Notes under the pieces: generated by a model | Told to the model about the DNA's origin: nothing | Seen by the model: the letters and a program-made list of their open reading frames with translations, nothing else | Database searches by the model: none | Shown here: positions 55,216 through 64,000 of the stretch, in pieces | Layout: the number at the start of each line of letters is the position of its first letter | How positions within the stretch are numbered: position 1 is the first letter of the stretch | DNA from: Anaspis maculata | Taxonomy: Eukaryota; Arthropoda; Insecta; Coleoptera; Scraptiidae | Assembly: GCA_949128115.1 (NCBI GenBank) | Contig: OX421968.1 | Span: 30,222,877 to 30,286,876, forward strand | DNA: 64,000 bases | Reading direction: 5' to 3' | Position numbers and translations under genes: made by a program

Positions 55216-55512
55216 GAACGGGTTTTTTCACCATGGCAAGCTTTCAGTTCTCTCTCAAACATATCAAAAGTCCTTATCTCTGGGACTGCTACAAATCCGT
55301 ACATATACATTGTGAAAGTTTCCATTTTTTCTTTACTTCCTTTCTTTCTTAAAAAACTGATGACAAAAAAAACGGTTTTTGGCTAGTTTGATAGAATATA
55401 GTCTTCCAAAAAACATACCAAAAATATACCACCCTGCAACTGCTGTGTATCAAGTGACAGGGTGAAAACTATTTTTCTTCTTTATTTTTTCCTGGTGGAC
55501 ATGATCGATGTA
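55216..55512. other. Stretch with no recognisable gene
   Basis: No domain or repeat recognised. Confidence 0.35.
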
Positions 55513-56744
55513 TACTGGTCACAATTTGAAGTGGGTCGCCCAAGAAATTGTTCGGTTTTTAATCTCTGTCAATCACTTGAAAATTATCAGATTTCGAAAT
55601 ACCTTACATCAACTTCAAGATAAATCCTTCTACTTTCACCATCTGCAAGTAATTGTTGGCTCATGACAGCGATATGTTTAATACAGGGTGATAAAGAATG
55701 CCTTGTAATTTTGTACTTTTTTGCAATGGTACAGGTCCACCCTGTCATTTTGGATTTTGCTCTATTTGGTAACCAATAGTATGAAGAACTCATTGCTTTT
55801 TAGCTTGATGCTCCAGGTTGCATAGTTACAGAAATACGATTTTTTTTTCATGAGGTGATTTTTCGCGCTGCACTGCTTCTAATTTTCACAGGTAGCTTCA
55901 AATATCTAATCAAGTAGGTATTCAAGTTGAGTCGATCATTTTGACAGTTATTAATGTTGCTATAAACAGTTTTTCTCTGAGTTTAGCAAAAAATCACTTT
56001 GAAAATTGTAACAATAATAATAATAATAAATGTAACATGGCAATATTAGGAATTAATCTTTTGTGAATAATGAAATCAATACAATGATATGGCTAAACTT
56101 ATGGCCCGATATCAATCCAATTGAGCACATATAGGATGCTCTCCAAAGAAGACTGTCAGCACTACCAGTACAACTCACTACAAGACAAGATGCTCTAACC
56201 ACGAAGTGAAAAGAAATCCCTGTGGCAACTATCAATAACCTGTTTAAAGGTGTGTTTAGATCCCATTGAAAAGTATAGTGCAGTCCAGACCAGGTCCAAC
56301 TTTCTTTTGAAATATTTTACTCCGTTCATTTTTATTGCTCATAATTTGAATCTATAAAAAGAATTATTCGTATAAATTAACGTGATAAAGTAACTAAATG
56401 AGAAAAAAACATATTTTCGTAACTAAGCAACGTAGAGCATCAAACTAAGAAACAATGAGTTCCTCATACTATTGGTTACCAAATACAGCAAAATCCAAAA
56501 TTACAGGGTTCCACGAAAGTTCCTGTACCACTGCAAAAAAAGTACAAAATTACAAGGCATCCTTCATCACTCTGTATTAAACACATCGCTGTCACGAGCC
56601 AACAAGCACTTGCAGATGGTGAAAGAGAAGGATTTATCTTGAAGTTGGTGTGAGTTATTTCAAAATCTGATGATTTTCAAGTGATTGACAGAGATTAAAA
56701 ACCAAACAGTTTTATAGGTGACCCACTTCAAATTGTGACCAGTA
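55513..56744 (+). mobile_element. Tc1-like transposon remnant with long TIRs
   Basis: The ends are TACTGGTCACAATTTGAAGT and its complement, flanked by TA (55511-55512, 56745-56746). Inverted similarity extends about 300 bp inwards (for example ATAAATCCTTCT, TTGGTAACCAATAGTATGA). The middle carries a short remnant of a transposase on plus (56084-56260). Most of the gene is deleted. Confidence 0.75.
56084..56260 (+). pseudogene. Tc1 transposase C-terminal remnant
   Basis: Reads MIWLNLWPDINPIEHI, a stop, then DALQRRLSALPVQ and, after another stop, KEIPVATINNLF. This is the familiar Tc1 block W-P-D-x-N-P-I-E-x-x-W-D, containing the final catalytic glutamate, followed by the W-x-x-I-P segment. 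Two tryptophan codons have become stops. The two other catalytic residues are gone with the deleted N-terminal part. Confidence 0.75.
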
Positions 56745-56942
56745 TAGATCTAGATTGAAGCCAATTTAAGTTCCCCTGTAGCACAAGTTGATTGGGCCAA
56801 TATTGGCACATATTAGGCCAATTTTTAAACGACAGATTTTGACAATAAACGTCCATTATTGGATACTAATATTGGAGCAAGATTCCAGTACAACAGGCGG
56901 CCAATATGAAAGCTAATATAAATCCAACTTAGTGAAACTATA

Positions 56943-57640
56943 CCGGGTGATCATTTGAAAACTATCCACCTGCAATAACTCCCAATTCCTAGTAAATATT
57001 TTTTCGAGCAAAAATAGGTCGATTTCATATCGAGGTGAACATCTAAAACATACATTGGCAAATTTCTATATTCACCCCCCTCGCACCCACTTACCCCAAC
57101 TGTGAAATTTTAAATGACACCACCTACCTTGCGATATATCAAATTGAAGAGAATTCAATTTTCTTTCCGAAAAAAATATTTCATAAATTTTCAACCCCAC
57201 CCCCTTTTCCCTAAAAAGTCTATGACTGTCCCATTTTATATTCTGGACCCCTAAATTTTTTTCAATTTAGTCGGCGTCATCCTAGAAAGCATCGAAGAAG
57301 AAAATTTCTTGTGGAAAAAGTGCTACCCAAATTGACCCCTTTGCTCTCCTCTACCCCAACTCCAAAATTTAACAAAGCACCACCTACTTTGTGATACATT
57401 AAATTGAAGAGAATTGAATTCTCTTTCTGAAAATGATTTTTTCAAAATTTTCAACCCCTTGCTCAATAAATAGGCTATTTGGAGTATTTTAGGGGGGAAA
57501 TGGGGAGGCTTCAAAAATTATGATTTTTTTTCCAGGAAGAGGATTCCATTTCCTTCAATTTGATGTATCACGAGGTGGGTATTGAGATTTTAGATTTTCA
57601 AGGTGAGGTGGGGGGAGCGAAAAAGTGAGTTTAGGTAGCA
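56943..57640. repeat. Repeat family A, longer copy, with internal sub-repeats
   Basis: Positions 56945-57080 match 10964-11093 in the LINE. The rest holds a unit around AAATTGAAGAGAATTCAATT that recurs near 57397-57420 and in inverted form near 57538-57580 (CCTTCAATTTGATGTATCAC). Stretches of CACCCCC and GGTGGGG mirror each other. No coding capacity. It is an unclassified fold-back-like repeat. Confidence 0.6.
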
Positions 57641-57644
57641 TTTT

Positions 57645-58576
57645 TTTATAAAAAATGTTCTTTTTTGTGAGGTCTAGGCTTGAGTATGGCTGCCTTATAT
57701 CGATACCTGTCGGCAAAAACATCGTAAGCAACACAAATACATTTTTTCAGGAAACCACTTTTTCTATCTATCATAGTTGGATCTGTCCAACGGTGATGAA
57801 TTTTTGAATGAGGCTTTTTGGTCCAGATATATGACTCAATATGATTCAGTTCACTTGAAGCTTGATCCTGTGATGATGTTATGTTACTTACGATAGTTTG
57901 TTGGGGCCGATTGTAACTTCATTTCAATTTTTTTATATCGTAAGTGACACGCTTACAATGTTCTTCCCGAACCTTATTGAGTTCACTTGCGGGAACCATT
58001 TCAATTATGGACAGTATTATGATACTATATTGTTATACGAGCTTCATAAGACATAGTATTGTCACACGACTGATTTTGGATGACGAGAAATAGGATGGTA
58101 GGACACCTTCTGAGACACGAAGAACTAGTTCGCCATAATACTCGAGGCGGAGATGGGAATAAAGAGTCGCAGAGGTAGACACAGGTTAGATTACTTCACA
58201 TACTTCTCAGAATAACTATAAGAGAGCCACGTTCTTAAGTTCTACGCTATCCTCAGGATTCAAATGAACCATTCTGCACTTACGATAAACCATAAAATAT
58301 TGCAGGTGACACAAAGTTATCGTAACCAGCATTCACTTACGATAGTCTTGCGGGACTTGCACAGTACTTACGATAAATTCCACAAAGTGCGTTCATTTTG
58401 CGACCCAGGATGAGGGTTACGATATTTCGAAGTAGCTGTAAATCACCTAAATTGCTCTAAATCGCGACAATTTTGTTACAGGATAATAGTTGATAACCAG
58501 ATTAGTAAGAAACTAACAGAATTCGAATTTTGAACAAAGTGTGGCTTACGATGTTTTGGCCGACAGGTATCGATAT
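57645..58576. repeat. Inverted-repeat element rich in the 8-mer CTTACGAT
   Basis: The left arm TATATCGATACCTGTCGGC (57696 on) continuing to ACATCGTAAGC is mirrored at 58540-58576 over about 38 bp with two mismatches. The plus-strand 30 bp to the left (TTTGTGAGGTCTAGGCTTGA) is LINE coding text (VRSRLEYG). It mirrors, apart from a 22 bp gap, the minus-strand LINE sequence right of 58576. Between the arms CTTACGAT or its complement occurs seven times exactly (57721, 57887, 57937, 58279, 58336, 58367, 58545) plus three one-base variants. No reading frame. It may be a transposon with repeated transposase-binding sites. Confidence 0.6.
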
Positions 58577-58578
58577 AG

Positions 58579-60437
58579 ACCTCACAAAAGCAGCATATAA
58601 GGAACGCGCAGTGCGTCCTTCCCAAAGCCCATTCCATTACGCAACACGAAGCCGAGACCCCGAGATGCAGTGAGAGCAGCCATCTCGATATGCCTAGAAA
58701 ACGTAAACTTTGGGTCGAATGTAACTCCAAGATCCTTGACGGTGTGGGGCCTGTGAAGGACCGTACCTCGGAGACAATAGTTGTATGTAAAGGCGGTTAA
58801 CCTTCTGGTGCATGACATGACGCTACACTTTAGAGATGTCAAGTACAGTTACTTTTGAGTATTCGAAGTATCCGTTACTTTTATGACGAGTACTCGTTAC
58901 TTTGTATCCGTTACCGAGTACGAGTACTACGAGTAGAACAGTAGATTACCCGTACTCGCGGGCCGCGGGATTACCAGTATCAATCACAGTACAGTACAAT
59001 GTACAGGTATGTAATAATCTCGATACTTACGATTACTACGGGACGGGAGTCCGGGTCCGGGTCGGGAATGGGAAACAAGATTGAAAATATTCTGCGACAG
59101 CGAGTACGATTACTACGGGACGGGAGTCCGGGTCCGGGTCGGAACAAGATTGAAAATAATATGCGGCAGGGGGTTATGATTACTACCGTCCGTGATTACT
59201 ACGGAACTCGAGTGCGGGTCCGGGTCGTGAAAGGGAAACAAGATAGAAAATAATATGCGCACCTCAGAGCGACAGCGTGTCTCCGAGTCCGAATCCGGAA
59301 CCCCGGGACCCGAGAGCCGAGATCCGGATCCGAGTACTCGAGTAGTATGATTATGATTAGATATTATCACGATTCACGAGCGACTACACTAAATTATGCC
59401 TTCGGGCTTCGGATTTCCTCGCGGAATCGCGGATATCCCATCCCGTGATTATTTTTATTCATTTTTACAATTCACGACTCGAGGAGTACGAAGTAACGAA
59501 GTAGGTATAAAGTAACGAGTATTTTTGAAAATCAGTATTCGGTACTTCGGATCCGATAAAGTAACGGATACTTTGTAACGGACAGTTACAATATTGACAT
59601 CTCTACTACACTTGGACGCATTTATGGAGAGACCGTTGACATCGCACCATCGGCCAACCAGGTCCAAATCACCCTGGAGACGCTCACAATCGAAAAAAGA
59701 TCGCACCTCGCAAAACAGATCATCCGCATAGAGAAGTGACTTCACCGATAACTCCGAAGCTATGTCATTTATGAAAATGTTGAAAAGCAATGGGCCGAGT
59801 ATTGAGCCTTGAGGCACCCCAAATGTTTGCAGGTAGTGCGTCGATCTGAACCCACTGTGTTGGACGAAGTGACGCCTGTCACTCAGATAAGATTTTATTA
59901 GCTCCACCAAGAAATCAGAAAAGCCAAATCCCCGAAGCTTAGAGCACAATCTATGATGGTTGATGCGATCAAATGCTTTACCCATGTCGGTATAGATCAC
60001 GTCAACCTGACGGCCGCCATCCAGGCTCTCGCGAATGAACTGAGATTTACAGACAAGATTAGTTACTGTAGAGCGCCCCTGCACAAATCCATGTTGATCA
60101 GGCGACAGGTTATATGACACGTGATGATTTATTTTATTATAAAGAACAATGTCAAAAAAAATTCTGAAATTGCTAACAATAGATATTGGCCGATAATTTG
60201 TGATTCCGTCCCTCTTACATTTTTTATGTACGGGGCATACCCTAGAAGTTTTCCACATGTCCGGGAATGTAGACGTCTTGAAGATAAGTTTGAAAATCGT
60301 TGCCAGTGGCTGAGACAGTACCGGCGAACAGTCACGAATCAATTGGATAAAGTTCTGAATTCTGGATTCCATTTTTGGATTCCATTTTGGGGAGTTGGTG
60401 GAACAGAGCACGTAGGCCTCATTATTGGGCCCATTGT
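58579..60437 (-). pseudogene. Jockey/CR1-like LINE reverse transcriptase split by a hAT-like insertion
   Basis: On the minus strand, 60437-59606 encodes the RT core: STFPDMWKTSRVCPVHKKCK, NYRPISIVSNF, SPDQHGFVQGRSTV, VDVIYTDMGKAFDRINHH, FGVPQGSILGPLL, FINDI and LLYADDLF, ending at LSINASKC. After the insertion, 58822-58579 continues SVMSCTRRLTAF, VKDLGVTFDPKFTFSRHIE and GLGFVLRNG. Removing the insertion and one TSD copy, the two parts are in the same frame. The sequence ends within a V-R-S motif at the adjoining inverted repeat. The catalytic YADD is intact; the endonuclease, ORF1 and the 3' part are missing. It resembles the LINE at 10.7-13.2 kb. Confidence 0.82.
58831..59605. mobile_element. 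hAT-like MITE with 8 bp TSD inside the LINE
   Basis: The ends are TAGAGATGTCAA and TTGACATCTCTA, 12 bp and perfect. CTACACTT is duplicated at 58823-58830 and 59606-59613. The 775 bp interior is made of degenerate tracts of ACTCGTACTCG and CCGGGTCCGGGTCGG type and has no transposase. Both ends are hAT-type. The short frames inside reflect the repeats. Confidence 0.85.
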
Positions 60438-60806
60438 ACCGAGCGTTCATAAATTAAATGGGTCAAGGGTGGCCATGAGTTTGAAAACATCTGTCGGAAC
60501 TAGCATCGTTCATTTGATGTCTGTAATTTTTTGGTTATCGTAATCTGTCAAACCAGCCGCAGTTTTCGTTTTCGGAACATTTTAAATGTGGTTTTCACGG
60601 CAGGGGACAAAACCGACATGATCGAGGAGTATTTTCGAACTTGAAGTATTCTCATGCACTCATGACAGATCAGAGATCAATAATATGGGACGTAACTTGT
60701 CAAAGTTTGACAAATTTATTACAAAAGGATTACGCTAGTTTAGACAGACGTTTTTGAATCCACAGGCACCCTTGACCCATTTAATTTATGAACTCTCGGT
60801 ACCTTT
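60437..60806. repeat. Inverted repeat with arms of about 55 bp
   Basis: GTACCGAGCGTTCATAAATT followed by AAATGGGTCAAGGGTG (60437-60492) is mirrored by CACCCTTGACCCATTTAATT and onward to CTCGGTAC (60751-60806). The left arm borders the LINE. The loop of about 260 bp is unassigned. Confidence 0.65.
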
Positions 60807-61250
60807 CTCACAGACCAGCCGGTCTGGATGTTTGATGGTCGGTCCATCCAAGCACTGGGGCCGACAAGCGCACGGTGGACTATGACTCCGTCTTTCACCC
60901 CCGAACCGCAGGTGCGGATGTCCGATACATCCACGCTCCCGGCGCCGGTTTCCTGACGTCGTCTGCCTCCCGATCACGCTGCCGGTTTCCCTCTACACAT
61001 TGCCCTACCGTCGGCTGGAGGCATGTATACTCGGGGGGTTTGCCCAAGACCACCCGAGGAGGAGTTCCAGACCGGCTTCAGAATCAGAAACAATATAAAT
61101 TTTATTTCCATAAAAATCGGATCAGATGAAAGACGCCTAGTCACCCATCCAACTCTTGGCAGCGGCCAACGTTGCTGCAGTAAAGTTATCACTCGACTGC
61201 AGCGGCCTAGTACACGCTACGCCTTCCTCTAGATGAAGTATCTTGAAGTA
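60807..61250. other. GC-rich unassigned segment
   Basis: Clearly richer in GC than its neighbours, with CCGACGGTAGGGCAATGTG-type text on the minus strand. It ends near an ACAATATAAATTTTATTTCC stretch. Open frames exist on both strands (60786-61129) but none shows a known domain. It may be the untranslated or 3' end of a retroelement; not proven. Confidence 0.35.
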
Positions 61251-63319
61251 TCAGTAGATTGTAGATCTAGATAGTGCTGATCACAAAAATCAACTTGAAA
61301 AAATTCACAATTTCAAAAATCGTAGCAACGAAATTCTAAAAATAGAGTAATACTCAATATTTCCAGTACTTTGTTGGAATAAAAATGCAACTAGCACACT
61401 AAAATAGAATTGAATAAGTACAACCTTTTGTTTTGATGTATTTCCTCTGTGCGCACACTTGGTACTCAATTTCAGTCCCCTTTCCCCTCAACATACTTTT
61501 CAGTATTATCAGTTGACCGGTACGTGGAGTATGTCAAAACGAGAAGTTGTTATTGTTCAAGGATGTTAATAATTCAAAATTCAACTGTTTTAGTTCTAGT
61601 GCAGTAGCACTACTTATTAGTCTAGATAAAGTGGGTGTTCAATATTAGACATAAACTCGAACTATATGGCGGGTCGGTAGCCGCGTGCACCCGCGTTACC
61701 TTAATATTGACGGGGCTTTAAGCCATGTACTGTAAATGATTACACTAAGTATTCAGAGCGAACGTAATTGCAACCTGTTCGAGGAATTCCGCCGAAGTAT
61801 TGACTGTGCATGTGTTCCACATTCTGCACAGTGTATGGCCCTGACGAACGTTGCCAAAATACAATTTTGCTCTACTTCCGACGTGTCTAATGTAATTAAA
61901 ATGAATTGCCCATAATATGTGTCAAGGGTTTCAAAGAGTCGGGACGTAATGCGATTAGCTTTATTAATTTTTGGTAAACTATTCGCCCCAAAATTTTACT
62001 AAATTAATAATGGGAAGCCAATCTTCATTTAACCGAGAGCAGCAAAGGATTTATGATGAATTATTATTAAATCTGTCACATTTTGCTGTGATTCCTCAAC
62101 CTGGCACCGCAGGAACTAAATTAAAAAAATCCATTTTTGTTTGGGATTGGCCTAATAAGAAGTGGTAACCGAAGGAAAAAGCGAAGTGCCTGATTCATCG
62201 GATGAGTCGAATTCTAGTTTATCTCGCCCGTTTTTCAGGACCCAGAAAGACATGACCCTTTGGCTAATCCAACGCCAACATTGATCCTGGAGTAAAAAGA
62301 ACAATGATCCCCCTTAAAATGTTATTTATCCCGCGTCGTTTTATTTATGCCGGTCATGGCTTACCTAACTGAACGAAAATTATGGCAGGGATTGCGTAAA
62401 ATATTCTAGGGGATAATAATTTTTTGCGAGATTCCATTAGAGCGTCACGTCGTAACATAAATATCGCCGCTGTATCTCCCAAAATGAGGTGGAAAAGAGT
62501 GTACACATCAGGAATCGTCAATAATCAGGAACCATATTCGTCATACTCGGTAACTGTCAATAATAAATGAGATTTGTTCCGAAACTGAAACTAATAAAAA
62601 CAAGATAAGAGTGTAATCTCTCATCTGACACATCGCACACGCTGGGGCGCCAACGATAGCACTGTAACTCTTCACAAAGAACTTGAGAAGTTTGTCAGAT
62701 GATTAGGTGCTCTTAATTTTTCTAGTCCACTCCCAAGTAAAGTGCAAAACTAGCAGAGCCTTGTAGTTTCGGTGCGCAAGTTCTTGGATCGTCTTTTCGT
62801 GTTTTAATAAATATTATTAATTAATATTATGACATGATAAAACTCACTTACCTCAGTGAAGTTCGATTCTGATTATCTTATGTAGCAGCTTGTCCGATAA
62901 TGAAACAAGTGTAGTACTCTCCCTCCAATTTTGTTCGAACAGGGCGATTGCATGTAGGGGGCGCTTGCGGCGCCGTTTGCCACTTGGGGACTTTAGGTTT
63001 ATCAAGACTTTAGGTTTATCAATTGGTATTGCAAACCGTTACATCTTCTGTCAATCGCGTCATTTTTTGACACTTTGGTGCCTAGGTACTGTCATTGTCG
63101 ACGCTGAAAAATACCCCACATTTGTTGTGTGCCGCACTTGGCTCAACCGAAGCTTTCAGACTGTCTAGGTTTTCTTTTCCATTGGACATTTCACTTTCCG
63201 CTGACATTTAACCGTAGCCAATTTACATACCAAACTGTAGTGTCCTGTATTACCGACGATAGAAATCTGTATACCAGCTATTACCGAAATCGAGTATTTG
63301 TTTAATTGTCTTATTCAAC
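61251..63319. other. Stretch with little recognisable content
   Basis: One small plus frame from an ATG at 62010 to a stop at 62168 begins MGSQSSFNREQQRIYDELLL, a possible N-myristoylation start followed by a helical stretch. It ends next to a GTAACC that could be a splice donor. I do not recognise the protein; it could be a first exon or a retroelement Gag start. Another frame (62890-63168) has no recognisable features. Confidence 0.3.
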
Positions 63320-63329
63320 GAGGCGACGT

Positions 63330-63466
63330 TCAGATATGGCTGCTCTACCATGAAACCTCGGGGACAACACAAAATATCCATGGGATGCAATGGGATTCGA
63401 ACCCACCCACACAAGGCAGCGCGAATGGCTTGGCTTTCTATCGCCTGAACCAAACGGCCACCGCTT
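63330..63466 (-). other. tRNA-like Pol III promoter, tRNA pseudogene or SINE head
   Basis: On the minus strand GCGGTGGCCGTTTGGTTCAG (A-box region) is followed about 40 bp later by GGTGGGTTCGAATCCCATTG, a good B box. The segment does not fold into an obvious complete tRNA and lacks a poly(A) tail, so it is more likely a tRNA-derived SINE of a second family or a tRNA relic. Confidence 0.45.
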
Positions 63467-63640
63467 CAAAAATACTCAAGTATATAAGCGCAGATAATCG
63501 ACCGACACCCAGATTCAAATTCACAGCGACATCGACCGCATCAACGGCGAAGTTCCGCAAAGCGATATCTCAAGTGCGGTAATTTATTTGACGTGTATTT
63601 AGTAGTACGCAGCAATGAACAATGTGTGGGGAAATGAGGC
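63467..63640 (+). mobile_element. Possible LTR fragment related to the 13943-15201 insertion
   Basis: A TATA-like AAGTATATAAGCGCAG lies at about 63478. About 110 bp downstream, GACGTGTATTTAGTAGTACG and then CAGCAATGAACAATGTGTGG resemble 15107-15150 of the Gypsy-type LTR (GCGTGTATTTATTGTAGTAC, then GCAGTAATAAACAGTGTGTG). The poly(A) signal has changed to AATGAA here. Ends not defined. Confidence 0.4.
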
Positions 63641-64000
63641 AACTATGCAAGAAGTTGGCACGCAAATAGCGGTTTTTCCACACAGACGCAGCGCAAGAAT
63701 CTCTAGATCCGGTTTTGAAGTGTGATGTTGATCAATTATTCCTGGATAAGAAAAAACGAAACTTTCTTGGATATATTTCTAGTGGAAGTGGCTCATTCAA
63801 TATGTTTGATGGCCAAGTATCATTTTGATGCTCAATGATGGAATTTATTCTAGAAAGGTGCCCTATACAAATACATGATATACTATTCCACATCAACCCG
63901 AACGTTATTTCACCTTCAATTATGCGTGAATGCTATCAGTAGCGCTGGTCTTCTGCAACTTTCTTGATCTATAGGCAGTGCCGTAACTAGGCTTGTTGGC
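63641..64000. other. Stretch with no recognisable gene
   Basis: No domain or repeat pairing recognised up to the window edge. Confidence 0.35.

Overview
This is eukaryotic, AT-rich, spliceosomal-intron-bearing DNA, most probably from an insect. The evidence is the mix of a BEL/Pao LTR element, several jockey/CR1-like LINEs, mariner/Tc1 and hAT-type DNA transposons, a tRNA-derived SINE and many TA-flanked MITEs. I cannot name the species. I found no convincing host protein-coding gene: every coding signal I can defend belongs to a mobile element, so the window reads as an intergenic or intronic repeat graveyard with a few young elements in it.

Layout. 0-7 kb: three long fold-back palindromes; the one at 4637-6881 carries a full-length SINE in one arm and a MITE in the other. 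8.7-10.7 kb: a 2 kb element with terminal inverted repeats and a duplicated 650 bp unit. 10.7-13.2 kb: a LINE on the minus strand, with an endonuclease remnant and a reverse transcriptase broken by one stop. 13.3-16.9 kb: a fold-back element whose left arm holds two solo-LTR-like insertions with target-site duplications (TSDs). 18.2-28.7 kb: a 117 bp tandem array, a mariner-like transposase pseudogene, three LINE remnants and four inverted-repeat elements. 29.26-35.45 kb: a complete BEL/Pao retrotransposon with near-identical LTRs and a 5 bp TSD. 38.38-41.84 kb: an apparently intact mariner-superfamily transposon (DD37D) whose transposase has three introns and whose long terminal inverted repeats contain a tandem repeat. 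41.8-48.6 kb: fold-back MITEs and microsatellites. 50.06-52.81 kb: a hAT-like element containing nested elements. 53.1-60.4 kb: two more LINEs (one split by a hAT-like element with an 8 bp TSD), a Mutator-like transposase remnant, a Tc1 remnant and an unusual palindrome filled with a repeated 8-mer. 60.4-64 kb: mostly unassigned DNA, with a tRNA-like promoter and an LTR-like fragment.

How the parts relate. The LINEs and the BEL element supply reverse transcriptase; the SINE depends on a LINE in trans. The TA-flanked fold-back elements have no coding capacity and probably depend on a mariner/Tc1 transposase such as the 39.4-40.8 kb gene or relatives. In many palindromes one arm is interrupted and the other is not, so the uninterrupted arm serves as an empty-site control that fixes the boundaries of the inserted element.
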